Translations under genes and position numbers: made by a program
Assembly (NCBI RefSeq): GCF_001050275.1
Contig: NZ_BBYA01000009.1
Coordinates: 186,001-250,000 of the forward strand
Source: Leptolinea tardivitalis
GTDB taxonomy: Bacteria > Chloroflexota > Anaerolineae > Anaerolineales > Anaerolineaceae
Direction of reading: 5' to 3'
Length of the DNA stretch: 64,000 bases
Shown: positions 53,826 through 63,391 of the stretch, in pieces
Layout: every line of letters begins with the position of its first letter
How positions within the stretch are numbered: position 1 is the stretch's first letter
Notes under the pieces: generated by a model
What the model saw: only the letters and a program-made list of their open reading frames with translations
The model's database searches: none
What the model was told of the DNA's origin: nothing

Positions 53826-54230
53826 ATGAAAATAGCGGAAGTAAGTGAAAAATATGGTCTGTCACCAGATACACTTCGCTATTACGAGCGCATCGGACTG
53901 ATTTCAACCGTAAACCGCAAAGAAAACGGCATCCGTGATTACGACGAAGCAGACTTGCAGCGGATCGAATTCATCAAATGCATGCGGCGTGCGGGTCTAC
54001 CCATCGATGTGCTCATTGATTACATCGGTCTGGTGGAACAGGGTGATTCAACCATCGAGGAACGAAAAGCCATCCTGCAGGAGCAGCGGAGACTGCTGGT
54101 TACCCGGATGGAGGAAATGCAGCAAACTTTGAATGTGTTGGACTACAAAATCAACCTTTATGATGAAGCTGTATTAAAAAAAGAAAAAGCCATGAATCGC
54201 AAAATTGTAAAAGAAGCAATCGCGGAATAA
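53826..54230 (+). CDS. MerR-family transcriptional regulator
   Basis: 134 residues. The N-terminal winged helix reads 'IAEVSEKYGLSPDTLRYYER' (residues 3-22) with 'IGLI' and 'IRDYDEADLQRIEFIKCMR'. The C-terminal part (75-125) is an antiparallel coiled coil with no conserved Cys, so it is of the SoxR/CueR-like group without metal site, most like the YyaN/AdhR regulators. It probably activates itself and the aldo/keto reductase downstream (21-nt gap) in response to aldehydes or other electrophiles. Confidence 0.93.
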   Translation: MKIAEVSEKYGLSPDTLRYYERIGLISTVNRKENGIRDYDEADLQRIEFIKCMRRAGLPIDVLIDYIGLVEQGDSTIEERKAILQEQRRLLVTRMEEMQQTLNVLDYKINLYDEAVLKKEKAMNRKIVKEAIAE

Positions 54231-55247
<1,017 letters not shown>

Positions 55248-55361
55248 ATGCCAGTCTATGTATTGGATTGGTTAATACCATTTTGTTGAAAAAATGACCT
55301 GAATCTGGCTCTACCACCTTACAAGGCGGACGGATAATATGGTAGAAAAATGTATCGATAA

Positions 55362-56117
55362 ATGGAAATAGAAAAACTAAAACAATTGTTGGAACAGGTC
55401 AAATCAGGTCAGATAGATGTGGATGCTGCCCTTGAGCAATTGCGCCGTCTGCCATACGAGAATCTGGATGGATTTGCCCAACTTGACCATCACCGCACAC
55501 TACGTAACGGATTTCCCGAAGTGGTGCTCGGGCAGGGCAAGCAACCGGAGCAGGTGGCGGCCATTGTATGTCGCCTGGCTGAACACAGCGATAAAGTGCT
55601 GGTGACTCGAGTTGATCAGGCCATGGCAGATATCGTCTGTACTGAAATGCCGGATGTCGTCTACAAATCTTTACCACGTCTGCTGGTGTTGGACCGCTCA
55701 AAACCGATTGAGAAGATTCCCGGCATTCTGGTGGTGACGGCCGGTACAGCCGATATGCCTGTGGCGGAAGAAGCGGCTGTAACCGCCGAACTGATGAACA
55801 ATTCGGTTGAACGGATGTACGATGTAGGCGTGGCAGGCATCCACCGCCTGCTCGGTCAGGTGGAAAACCTGTGGCGCGCACGGGTCATCATTGTTGTTGC
55901 CGGAATGGACGGTGCCCTGCCCAGTGTGATCGGCGGGCTGGTTTCGGTTCCGGTCATTGCCGTGCCGACCAGTGTGGGGTACGGCGCCAGTTTCAACGGC
56001 CTTGCACCTCTGCTGACCATGCTCAATTCCTGCGCGGCAGGTGTGGGTGTGGTCAATATTGATAATGGTTTTGGGGCAGCCGTGCTGGCCAGCCGTATCA
56101 ACCAGTCAGGCCAGTGA
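55362..56117 (+). CDS. larB: Nickel-pincer cofactor biosynthesis protein LarB
   Basis: 251 residues, the family length. The N-terminal domain (about 1-70) leads to 'FAQLDHHRTLRNGFPEVVLG' (near 36-55), and the C-terminal PurE/AIR-carboxylase-like domain includes 'AGTADMPVAEEAAVTAELM' (near 126) and 'GMDGALPSVIGGLVSVPVIA' (near 183). LarB carboxylates and hydrolyses nicotinic acid adenine dinucleotide to begin synthesis of the NPN cofactor of lactate racemase-type enzymes. Its stop lies 1 nt before the larE start. Confidence 0.95.
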   Translation: MEIEKLKQLLEQVKSGQIDVDAALEQLRRLPYENLDGFAQLDHHRTLRNGFPEVVLGQGKQPEQVAAIVCRLAEHSDKVLVTRVDQAMADIVCTEMPDVVYKSLPRLLVLDRSKPIEKIPGILVVTAGTADMPVAEEAAVTAELMNNSVERMYDVGVAGIHRLLGQVENLWRARVIIVVAGMDGALPSVIGGLVSVPVIAVPTSVGYGASFNGLAPLLTMLNSCAAGVGVVNIDNGFGAAVLASRINQSGQ

Positions 56118-56118
56118 C

Positions 56119-56952
56119 ATGAATTTTTCAGAACTCGGAACAAACCTGTCCCCTGAACTCAAATTTCGCTGGGAGATGCTTCTTGCACCTTTTCGGCAAT
56201 GGGGAAGTGCGGTAGTCGCTTTTTCCGGCGGGGTGGATAGCGGTCTGTTATGCGCCGCCGCCTGGAGGGCGTTGGGAAGCCGGATGCTCGCCGTGACCGT
56301 CAGCTCACCGGTGGAATCGGCGGGGGATGTGACATCTGCGCGGGAACTGGCGGAATTGGTTGGCTTTCCGTGGCTGGTAGTGGATCATGACGACCTGGAT
56401 AATCCTGCCTTTGCCGCCAATCCGCCTGACCGCTGCTACATCTGCAAGCGGGCACGGTTCCAGCGGCTGCAGGAACTGGCAAATCAAAAAGGTTTTACTG
56501 TGCTGGTGGAAGGATCGAACGCTGATGATCGGGGAGATTACCGCCCCGGCATGCGGGCGGTGCTGGAAACGGGTGCAAAGAGTCCGCTGCTTGACCTGGG
56601 TTTCACCAAGGAAGAAATCCGCACGATGGCCAGAGCGTTGGAACTACCCATCTGGAACCGGCCGAGCGCCCCCTGCCTGGCAACCCGTTTCCCGTATGGG
56701 TCACCGGTCACTCGTGAAGGACTCCGTCAGGTGGCGGAGGGAGAGCGGTATCTCAGTGAACTGGGTTTCCATTCCATCCGGGTACGACATTATGGCGATA
56801 TGGCACGACTGGAAGTCTTGTCTGAAGAGATAGAAAGATTGGGTTCCATGCATGAATCAATTTCTGATATGTTTAAATCACTCGGTTTCCACTATGCGGC
56901 TGTTGACCTGACCGGATACCGCCGGGGAAGCCTGAACGAGGTGCTTGAATGA
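56119..56952 (+). CDS. larE: LarE, ATP-dependent sacrificial sulfur transferase
   Basis: 277 residues from the ATG at 56119; a longer frame to 56041 overlaps larB in a different frame and is not needed. The PP-loop 'AFSGGVDSGLLCAAA' (near 35) is in the N-terminal AANH domain. Conserved Cys are in 'DRCYICKRARF' near 104 and 'PSAPCLATRFPYG' near 186, the latter the sacrificial or cluster-bound Cys of the family. It adds sulfur to the dinicotinate precursor made by LarB. It overlaps larC by four bases (ATGA). Confidence 0.93.
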   Translation: MNFSELGTNLSPELKFRWEMLLAPFRQWGSAVVAFSGGVDSGLLCAAAWRALGSRMLAVTVSSPVESAGDVTSARELAELVGFPWLVVDHDDLDNPAFAANPPDRCYICKRARFQRLQELANQKGFTVLVEGSNADDRGDYRPGMRAVLETGAKSPLLDLGFTKEEIRTMARALELPIWNRPSAPCLATRFPYGSPVTREGLRQVAEGERYLSELGFHSIRVRHYGDMARLEVLSEEIERLGSMHESISDMFKSLGFHYAAVDLTGYRRGSLNEVLE

Positions 56953-58118
56953 AGATTGCCTATGCAGACTGTTTCTCTGGCATCAGTGGAGACATGTTCC
57001 TGGCCGCCCTGCTGGATGCCGGCCTGCCGCTGGATGTATTGCAGAGTGGTATCGATAAACTTAACTTGCCTGAAAAGGTGGAGCTCAAGGTGACCGAAAC
57101 TCATAAAGGTGCCATGCGTGCCACCAACCTTGAAGTGATTGTGCCGCACAGCCATACTCACCGGCACCTGAATGATATTCTTGCAATCATCTCCGACAGC
57201 CAGCTATCAGACCGGGTCAAGGAGACGGCATCACAGGTTTTCACCCTGGTGGCGGAAGCTGAAGCCCGGGTGCATGGTGAGCCGGTGGAGCATATCCATT
57301 TCCACGAGGTTGGCGCGTTGGATTCAATCGCCGATGTCACCGGAGCGGCCATCGGGTTGGAAGCGCTGGGAATTGAGCGGCTGTATGCGTCACCCCTGCC
57401 GTACGGATCGGGAACCGTGCAATGTGACCACGGACTGATTCCCCTGCCGGCACCGGCCACGCTGGAGGTGCTGCGCATGGTGAAAGCTCCACTGTCACCT
57501 TCAACGGCCGACGTGGAACTGGTGACGCCCACCGGCGCCGCGATTCTGGGCGCGCTGGCCACTTTTGACCGTCCGGCGATGACTGTTACCGGTACCGGCA
57601 TTGGAGCCGGTAAACGTGACCTGCCGTGGCCCAACATTTTGCGTCTGATGGTTGGTGAAACATCTGAAGCAGAGACCGGTGAAATGGTGCAGCTTGAAAC
57701 CAACATTGACGATATGAATCCGCAATTTTACGGCTACATAATGGAGAAACTTTTTGCTGCCGGAGCAAAAGATGTTTATCTGACACCCATCCAGATGAAG
57801 AAGAATCGTCCCGGCACCCTGATGGGGGTGATTGCCTACCGGCGCGACGAAGCCGCTCTCACCGAGCTAATCCTGAGGGAGACGACCACTCTGGGGCTGC
57901 GTTCCCTGCCTATTGGACGGCATGAAGCCCTGCGGGATTTCAAACAGATCCAGACCGAATACGGAAAACTGACTGTCAAACTGAAAGTGCTCAACGGGAA
58001 AGTCATTCAATCGGTTCCTGAATATGACGAATGTGTACGCCTGGCAAACGAGAATAATGTGAGCCTGGCGGAAATCTATCGATCCGCTCAACACACACTG
58101 GAAGGAGAAGGAAAATGA
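56949..58118 (+). CDS. larC: LarC, nickel insertion protein
   Basis: 389 residues in a single frame, full length; in Lactobacillus plantarum the gene is split and joined by frameshifting, which is not the case here. The N-terminus 'YADCFSGISGDMFLAALLDA' and 'HFHEVGALDSIADVTGAAIG' near 118 are signatures, as is 'ETNIDDMNPQFYGYIMEKLF' near 248. It uses CTP to insert Ni into the pyridinium dithiocarboxylate cofactor. It overlaps the next gene by four bases. Confidence 0.95.
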   Translation: MKIAYADCFSGISGDMFLAALLDAGLPLDVLQSGIDKLNLPEKVELKVTETHKGAMRATNLEVIVPHSHTHRHLNDILAIISDSQLSDRVKETASQVFTLVAEAEARVHGEPVEHIHFHEVGALDSIADVTGAAIGLEALGIERLYASPLPYGSGTVQCDHGLIPLPAPATLEVLRMVKAPLSPSTADVELVTPTGAAILGALATFDRPAMTVTGTGIGAGKRDLPWPNILRLMVGETSEAETGEMVQLETNIDDMNPQFYGYIMEKLFAAGAKDVYLTPIQMKKNRPGTLMGVIAYRRDEAALTELILRETTTLGLRSLPIGRHEALRDFKQIQTEYGKLTVKLKVLNGKVIQSVPEYDECVRLANENNVSLAEIYRSAQHTLEGEGK

Positions 58119-59281
58119 TGCAATATCGGAAATTTGGCAAGATAGACTGGCAGCCTTCCGCCCTCGGGTTTGGCTGTATGCGTCTTCCCATCAAAGACGG
58201 AAAAGCTGAGAATATTGACCAGGATAAAGTCAACGTCATGATCCACCGCGCCTATGAAGCCGGTGTAAATTATTTTGATACTGCATGGGGATACCACGGC
58301 GGGATGAGCGAACCAGCCCTGGGCAAGGCGCTTTCCGGCGGCCTGCGGAATAAAGTCCGCGTGGCCACCAAGTCACCCGTGTGGCTGATTAATGAACCGG
58401 GAGACTTTGACCGTTTGCTGGATGAGCAGTTGACCCGCCTGCAAACCGATCATGTGGATCTGTACCTGCTGCATGCCCTTAACCGCGGTTCGTGGATGGA
58501 TCGAGTATTAAAACACGATGTCATCAAACGCGCTGAAGCCGCCAGAGCAGACGGACGCATCCGCCGGCTGGGTTTTTCCTTCCACGATAATCTGCGAACC
58601 TTCAAGCAGATCGTGGATTATTACGATAAATGGGATTTCTGCCAGATACAGTACAACTATATGGACACCACGGTACAGGCCGGTACCGAAGGCTTGAAGT
58701 ATGCCGCCAGTAAGGGGCTGGGTGTGGTAATCATGGAACCTCTGCTGGGAGGCAAACTCGCCATGGATCTACCCGCCACCCGCCCGCTGTGGGCTTCTGC
58801 TTCGCGCAAGGCCAGTCCGGCGGACTGGGCTTTGCAATGGTTGTGGAACCAGCCGGAGGTCTCGGTGGTATTGAGCGGTATGAGCACCCTGGAACAGGTC
58901 GAACAAAACATCGCCTCGGCGGAACGCTCGGGTATCGGCACATTGACCGCCGCCGACAACGAACTGATCATGAAGGTGTGCGATGTGGTTAATGGACTGA
59001 GTCCCATTCCGTGCACACGCTGCGAATACTGCCTGCCGTGCCCCAACGGGGTGAATATTCCACGCAATTTCGACGCCTACAATAAGGCATTGATGTTTGA
59101 CGCGCTGGCAGACAGCCGCAATGAATACAAATACTGGATTCCGGATGAAAACAAGGCGGAACAGTGTATCCAATGCGATGAATGCCTGTCGAAATGTCCG
59201 CAGAAGATTGCCATCAGCACCTGGATGCCGGTGGTGGGGGAAGTGCTTGGACTGGGCCGTGAGTATGTGAAGTCAGTGTAA
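58115..59281 (+). CDS. Aldo/keto reductase with C-terminal 4Fe-4S ferredoxin domain
   Basis: 388 residues. AKR barrel: Asp/Tyr region 'NYFDTAWGYHGGMSEPALGK' near 50 (a Tyr is placed later than usual), 'VATKSPVW' for Lys, and 'LYLLHALNRG' for His. From about 293 there are two cysteine sets, 'CTRCEYCLPCPNGV' and 'CIQCDECLSKCPQ', a ferredoxin-like pair of 4Fe-4S clusters. Members of this class are often in anaerobes and probably use ferredoxin rather than only NAD(P)H. It is translationally coupled to larC, so its role may relate to the nickel cofactor or to the racemase product. Confidence 0.9.
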   Translation: MMQYRKFGKIDWQPSALGFGCMRLPIKDGKAENIDQDKVNVMIHRAYEAGVNYFDTAWGYHGGMSEPALGKALSGGLRNKVRVATKSPVWLINEPGDFDRLLDEQLTRLQTDHVDLYLLHALNRGSWMDRVLKHDVIKRAEAARADGRIRRLGFSFHDNLRTFKQIVDYYDKWDFCQIQYNYMDTTVQAGTEGLKYAASKGLGVVIMEPLLGGKLAMDLPATRPLWASASRKASPADWALQWLWNQPEVSVVLSGMSTLEQVEQNIASAERSGIGTLTAADNELIMKVCDVVNGLSPIPCTRCEYCLPCPNGVNIPRNFDAYNKALMFDALADSRNEYKYWIPDENKAEQCIQCDECLSKCPQKIAISTWMPVVGEVLGLGREYVKSV

Positions 59282-59300
59282 GAATTAGTGATAATAACGG

Positions 59301-59336
59301 GGAGGGATCGGTCTACCGGTCCCTCCTCTTTGTTTC
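59301..59336 (+). terminator. Terminator of the lar operon
   Basis: GGAGGGATCGG at 59301-59311 pairs, with one T-G wobble, with CCGGTCCCTCC at 59316-59326, then a T-rich tail. Confidence 0.88.
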
Positions 59337-59395
59337 TTCTTTATGTGACAAAGACTATGGTGGCACCTTGAAAATTGTCTTTTTTTCCAGTAAAC

Positions 59396-59424
59396 AAAAA
59401 CGGGATCATCTCGATCCCGTTTTC
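59396..59424. terminator. Bidirectional terminator hairpin between convergent genes
   Basis: AAAAACGGGATC at 59396-59407 pairs with GATCCCGTTTT at 59413-59423; runs of A before and T after allow use on both strands. Confidence 0.8.
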
Positions 59425-59444
59425 TGACTTTATCACAAATCTTT

Positions 59445-59780
59445 TTATCCCGCTGTCTGGTCGTCCACTGTGGCATCAGGGGCATTCGTCTTTACCGACT
59501 GGATGCCGTTTTCCATTCCAGATACAGAAGAATACATTTCACTGGTGCCGATGATCTCCCCGTTTCCGGCTTTCAATACGAAAAACGGTTCCTTGTTCTT
59601 GGATTCTTTTTTCTCATAATGGGCATCCACGACGGCATTCTTCTTTACTGATTCGATGCCGTGCAGGGCGCTGGCTTTTTCATTGTACTGTTCGCTGGTC
59701 AAAATAATCTGACCGTTCCCGGCTTTCAGGTTGAACATGAACTTACCGCTTTTTGTTTTTGTGACGACAAATTTCCCAGC
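59445..59780 (-). CDS. YegP-like DUF1508 double-repeat protein
   Basis: About 112 residues from the ATG at 59780 (MAGKFVV). Two homologous repeats are present: 'GKFMFNLKAGNGQIILTSEQ' near 11-30 and 'FFVLKAGNGEIIGTSEMYSS' near 64-83, each followed by a G-I-x-S-V-K-x-N-A end. This is the DUF1508/YegP fold, a small beta-rich family of unknown role. The longer reading frame to 59900 is not supported by family length. Confidence 0.88.
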   Translation of the reverse strand, partial: AGKFVVTKTKSGKFMFNLKAGNGQIILTSEQYNEKASALHGIESVKKNAVVDAHYEKKESKNKEPFFVLKAGNGEIIGTSEMYSSVSGMENGIQSVKTNAPDATVDDQTAG

Positions 59781-59931
59781 CATTATTATCCTCCGACACA
59801 GGTTGTGAACTTTCAAAATTCCTTTTAATAAATATAAACGAAAATCTAAATTTATACCAAATTCCCCATGATTTTTTGTTGACATCCAAATCCATTCCAC
59901 CTACAATGATCCGCATCAGGAGGAAATGCAC

Positions 59932-60378
59932 ATGTCAGATAATAAAGCGGTCATTCCGCCGTACGTTAATGCGGCGATGAAATTCATTCTGCGTTCCCCG
60001 CTGCATGGGATGGTCAGCGAGACTATCACGGTGATCACTTTTACCGGACGAAAAAGCGGAAAAACCTATTCCACTCCGGTCAGTTATTCACAAAAGGGCA
60101 ACCAGGTGATTATTTTTACAGACGGCAGGTGGTCGAAAAACCTGATCGGTGGGGCACCGGTTCGCTTGCGGATTCGCGGGAAGGATTATTCCGGTTGGGC
60201 GGATCTGGTTGCTGATGATAAGGAACTGATGGCAAATATGCTGGTGGAGCACCTTAACGTGGTCCGCCGTGATGCCCAATACTACAACGTCACCTTTGAT
60301 GAAGCCGGGAATCCGCGAATGGACGAAATCAGCCGGGCGGTTGATCATGTGGTGATGATTCGGGTCACGCTGAAATAA
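59932..60378 (+). CDS. Deazaflavin/F420-type nitroreductase-family protein
   Basis: 148 residues from the ATG at 59932, eight bases after AGGAGG; an ATG two codons earlier is too close to that site. The G-R-K-S-G-x-x-Y-x-T-P motif ('TFTGRKSGKTYSTPVSYSQ', near 40-58) is present, followed by 'GRWSKNLIGGAPVRLRIRGK' (W-x-K-N). It is a split-barrel protein that may bind F420 or another cofactor. Sister of the gene at 15953-16390. Confidence 0.8.
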   Translation: MSDNKAVIPPYVNAAMKFILRSPLHGMVSETITVITFTGRKSGKTYSTPVSYSQKGNQVIIFTDGRWSKNLIGGAPVRLRIRGKDYSGWADLVADDKELMANMLVEHLNVVRRDAQYYNVTFDEAGNPRMDEISRAVDHVVMIRVTLK

Positions 60379-60446
60379 TCGTGCCCGGCACGATTACCAG
60401 GCGATGGGTATACAGAATCTATAAAAAAGTTCTGGATCAATAAAGA

Positions 60447-61157
60447 TTAGATCAGATCCATCACCGGATGATCTTTGGTCAGCACCTCAAAGCGGGATGT
60501 ACCGCCGCAGTACTTCTCCAACAATCCGGCCACCTCGGCGCAGATTGTTTCTACATCAGTCTGTGTGAAGGGCGGCAGCCCGTCCAGGTTGACTTCAACA
60601 GCCGTGGTCTCGGGTACCACCAGACTGTGTTTGGCCTGGCGCCACGTCCAGCGGCGGGTCATCACAATATCGCCATCTGTAAAAATGATTTCACCCGGAG
60701 CGGGATGTTCCACGATGTCGGTGCCGAAAGGTTCGAAGGTCTCATTACCATTGGCAAAGCGTAGTTCGATATCGCCCTTGAGGTGGTCGATGGCATGGGC
60801 ACCGGTGGGGAGAAGGTGACGGATGGTGACAAGAGAGCCGATATCCACCAGTGTACTGATGGAAGGCAGCGACTCGCCGCGCAGCACCCGGCGAGCCAGG
60901 GCTTCCACCGAGGGGCGGAATTCCGTCGGTTTTATACCAATGGAGCGGTATGCTTCACGCCAGTTGGAAATTTTTGGGTTTTCCAGGATGGTGTCTATAT
61001 TCAGTATGGACGGGAGGGCGGCTTCTGCTTCACGCAGAGCAGCCGTCAGATCCGCCGGAGCAGCTCCATTGGTCAGTCCGATGGCCACGACCACACCCCG
61101 GCAGAAGCCGGGAAATTTGTCGAATACCTCTTGGGAAATGGAATAATGTTTGGTCAT
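60447..61157 (-). CDS. B3/B4 domain-containing protein
   Basis: About 236 residues from the ATG at 61157, which has GAGG at a good distance; the frame starts four codons earlier. 'YRSIGIKPTEFRPSVEALAR' near 70-89 and 'LVDIGSLVTIRHLLPTGAHA' near 105-124 are the hallmarks of the B3/B4 domain, the editing domain of phenylalanyl-tRNA synthetase beta chain. As a stand-alone protein it may edit mischarged tRNA or serve other metabolic work; not established. Confidence 0.85.
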   Translation of the reverse strand: MTKHYSISQEVFDKFPGFCRGVVVAIGLTNGAAPADLTAALREAEAALPSILNIDTILENPKISNWREAYRSIGIKPTEFRPSVEALARRVLRGESLPSISTLVDIGSLVTIRHLLPTGAHAIDHLKGDIELRFANGNETFEPFGTDIVEHPAPGEIIFTDGDIVMTRRWTWRQAKHSLVVPETTAVEVNLDGLPPFTQTDVETICAEVAGLLEKYCGGTSRFEVLTKDHPVMDLI

Positions 61158-61278
61158 GGTCAACCTCAATAAAATTAGAATGGTCTCAATGGTAATACAG
61201 GTTCAATCACCTGTGGATATTTCCGATAGGCCGGTTATCCCTGGGGCGGAGAGTGATTTTTTCACGTGTTACCGGAAA

Positions 61279-61314
61279 CCGTTATTCCTCTCTTTACAAA
61301 GAGGGAAATAACGG
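61279..61314. terminator. Imperfect 17-bp hairpin after the acyl-CoA synthetase gene
   Basis: CCGTTATTCCTCTCTTT at 61279-61295 pairs with 61298-61314 with two mismatches, two bases after the stop. There is no clear T-run on the minus strand, so it may mainly protect the 3' end. Confidence 0.6.
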
Positions 61315-61316
61315 AA

Positions 61317-63365
61317 TCAATCTACTATGATGCGGGCATCCACGGTGAAAATATCTTTCCCGTACCCCTTTACCGGATTCAAATCCAGTTCCCGGATTGA
61401 TGGGAAGTCCGTCACCAGCAGGCCGATGCGGACGAGAATATCCTGCAATGTTTCAAGATCCATACCCGGTTCTCCGCGCACTCCTTTGAGCAGCGCAAGC
61501 GAACGGATGGACTGAATCATTCGTCCGGCCTCCTCTTTTCCCAGTGGGGCCAGGGCAAACTGCACATCCTTGAGAGCTTCGGTATATATGCCGCCCAGGC
61601 CGAATGCCACCAGATGACCGTATCCTTCCTCTCGGTTGGCACCGATAATCACCTCGGTTCCCTTGACCATCTGCTGCACAAGCACGCCGGAGGCGTCTTT
61701 GATCTTCATCAATTCGTCCCAGGTCTTTTCCGCGTCTGACAGGTTGTTGATGTTTACCCGGACTCCACCCACATCGCTTTTATGCAATGGACCCATGACC
61801 TTCAATACCCAGGGAAAGGCGAAGGGTACATTTTTCAATCCGGCTTTGTCTGTCAATTCGATCTGACCGGGGAAACGAACTCCGGCTGCCTGCAATACTT
61901 CACGGGTCACCTGGGGAGTCAATGCTCCATGCTGGTCATCCATCAGATGAGAAATTTTTACCCGGTCATATCCGACCGCACCGCTTTCCGGTTCGTAAAT
62001 CTTAGGACGATTGACCACCCGGCTGAGGGCGCGCGCCAGGTAGACTTCGTCTTCAAAATAGCAGCCTCCCACCTCGCGGAATTTTCGCAGTGGAACTTCT
62101 GATGAAAGCACCGAAACCATTGATGGAATGATCGGGATCGGGCTTTTGTGCATGGCATCATCCAATACCCTGTAAATCTCCCAGTTATCCGAAAGCCCGG
62201 AATCACCCATCATAAAGACGATGAAGTCATAATCATCCTTGACCTCTTCCATCAGGATGTTCAACACTTTTTCCATGACAGGTCCATTGATGGAGGGCAG
62301 GCAGTCAGCCGGGTTATTTAGCCCGGCGCCCGGCGGAAGGACTTCGGCCAGCCGCTGACGGATGCGCTCGTTGTAAGGGGGGACTTCAAAACCCTGCCGG
62401 TTGAGCTCGTCAGCCAGCATCACACCGGGCCCGCCCGCGTCGGTCACAATGGCAATGCGCTTTCCATCAGTGCGACCCTTCACACATTGAAGGATCATGG
62501 CCACATCCACCAGTTCCATGCGGGAACTTACGCGAATCACCCCCGCTTTATCGAACAAGGCCTGCACGGCTGTATCATTGGTGGCCATTGCCCCGGTATG
62601 ACTGGCAGCCGCACGGCTTCCAGCCTGGGTTGTTCCGGCTTTGATCCCGGCCACCAGACAGCCTTTTTTATTCAGGCTGCGTGCCGCTTTCAGGAATTTT
62701 TGCGGATTGACGATACTTTCCTGATAGGTGATCATGATTTTTGAACTATCAGGTCCGTAACCGTCATCATAAATTTCCATAATATCGGGGACGCCGCTCT
62801 GGGCGGAATTTCCCACGGTCAGGAAGGAATTAAAAGTTAAACCTCTGCGCATGGCATGTTCAGCCAGGAAGTCAACTGTGGCACCCGAACCGCTGATGAA
62901 ATCAATGCCGCCGCGCACCAGATTAAAGGCCGCTCCTGTAAATTTACTGGCATGCGCATAGGTCATGATTCCAGAACAATTGGGGCCTAACAATAGAATG
63001 CCGTGTTTCGTGGCGATTTCTGCCAGGAGTTTTTCTTCTTTTTTGCCTTCCGGTCCAAGCTCACCAAAACCGGCACTGAGCACCACAACAATTTTGCTGC
63101 CGATGGCTGCCAGTTCTTCCAGGGAGGCACGCACAAATTTGGCCGGTACACCGATCAATGCCAGATCGGGAGCTTCGGGCAATTCCGGTATGGATGGATA
63201 GGCCTTAACGCCCTGGATCATTCCGCCTTTTGGATTGACCAGATACAGGTTGCCATTAAATCCCTTGGTCAATATATTTTTGGTCAACCGACCGCCAGGT
63301 TTGGATACATCTTCACTGGCGCCAATCACGGCAATACTCTTCGGCTCAAGAAGATTTTTCAGCAT
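61317..63365 (-). CDS. ADP-forming acetyl-CoA/acyl-CoA synthetase, fused alpha-beta subunits
   Basis: 682 residues. N-terminal CoA-binding Rossmann domain ('IAVIGASEDVSKPGGRLTKN'), succinyl-CoA-ligase-like domains with the phosphorylated His in 'RAAASHTGAMATNDTAVQAL' near 253, and a C-terminal ATP-grasp region ('LKVMGPLHKSDVGGVRVNIN' near 535 and 'VQQMVKGTEVIIGANREEGY'). It converts acyl-CoA, ADP and phosphate to the acid and ATP. It is 26 nt downstream of the indolepyruvate oxidoreductase subunit, so aryl-acetyl-CoAs from aromatic amino acids are probable substrates. Confidence 0.92.
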   Translation of the reverse strand: MLKNLLEPKSIAVIGASEDVSKPGGRLTKNILTKGFNGNLYLVNPKGGMIQGVKAYPSIPELPEAPDLALIGVPAKFVRASLEELAAIGSKIVVVLSAGFGELGPEGKKEEKLLAEIATKHGILLLGPNCSGIMTYAHASKFTGAAFNLVRGGIDFISGSGATVDFLAEHAMRRGLTFNSFLTVGNSAQSGVPDIMEIYDDGYGPDSSKIMITYQESIVNPQKFLKAARSLNKKGCLVAGIKAGTTQAGSRAAASHTGAMATNDTAVQALFDKAGVIRVSSRMELVDVAMILQCVKGRTDGKRIAIVTDAGGPGVMLADELNRQGFEVPPYNERIRQRLAEVLPPGAGLNNPADCLPSINGPVMEKVLNILMEEVKDDYDFIVFMMGDSGLSDNWEIYRVLDDAMHKSPIPIIPSMVSVLSSEVPLRKFREVGGCYFEDEVYLARALSRVVNRPKIYEPESGAVGYDRVKISHLMDDQHGALTPQVTREVLQAAGVRFPGQIELTDKAGLKNVPFAFPWVLKVMGPLHKSDVGGVRVNINNLSDAEKTWDELMKIKDASGVLVQQMVKGTEVIIGANREEGYGHLVAFGLGGIYTEALKDVQFALAPLGKEEAGRMIQSIRSLALLKGVRGEPGMDLETLQDILVRIGLLVTDFPSIRELDLNPVKGYGKDIFTVDARIIVD

Positions 63366-63391
63366 GGATTTCCTCCGGGTTGACGTGTATT

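Noticed and set aside
56041-56118. Longer start for larE within larB
   Set aside because: The extra 26 codons are in another frame of larB and the ATG at 56119 gives the normal family length.
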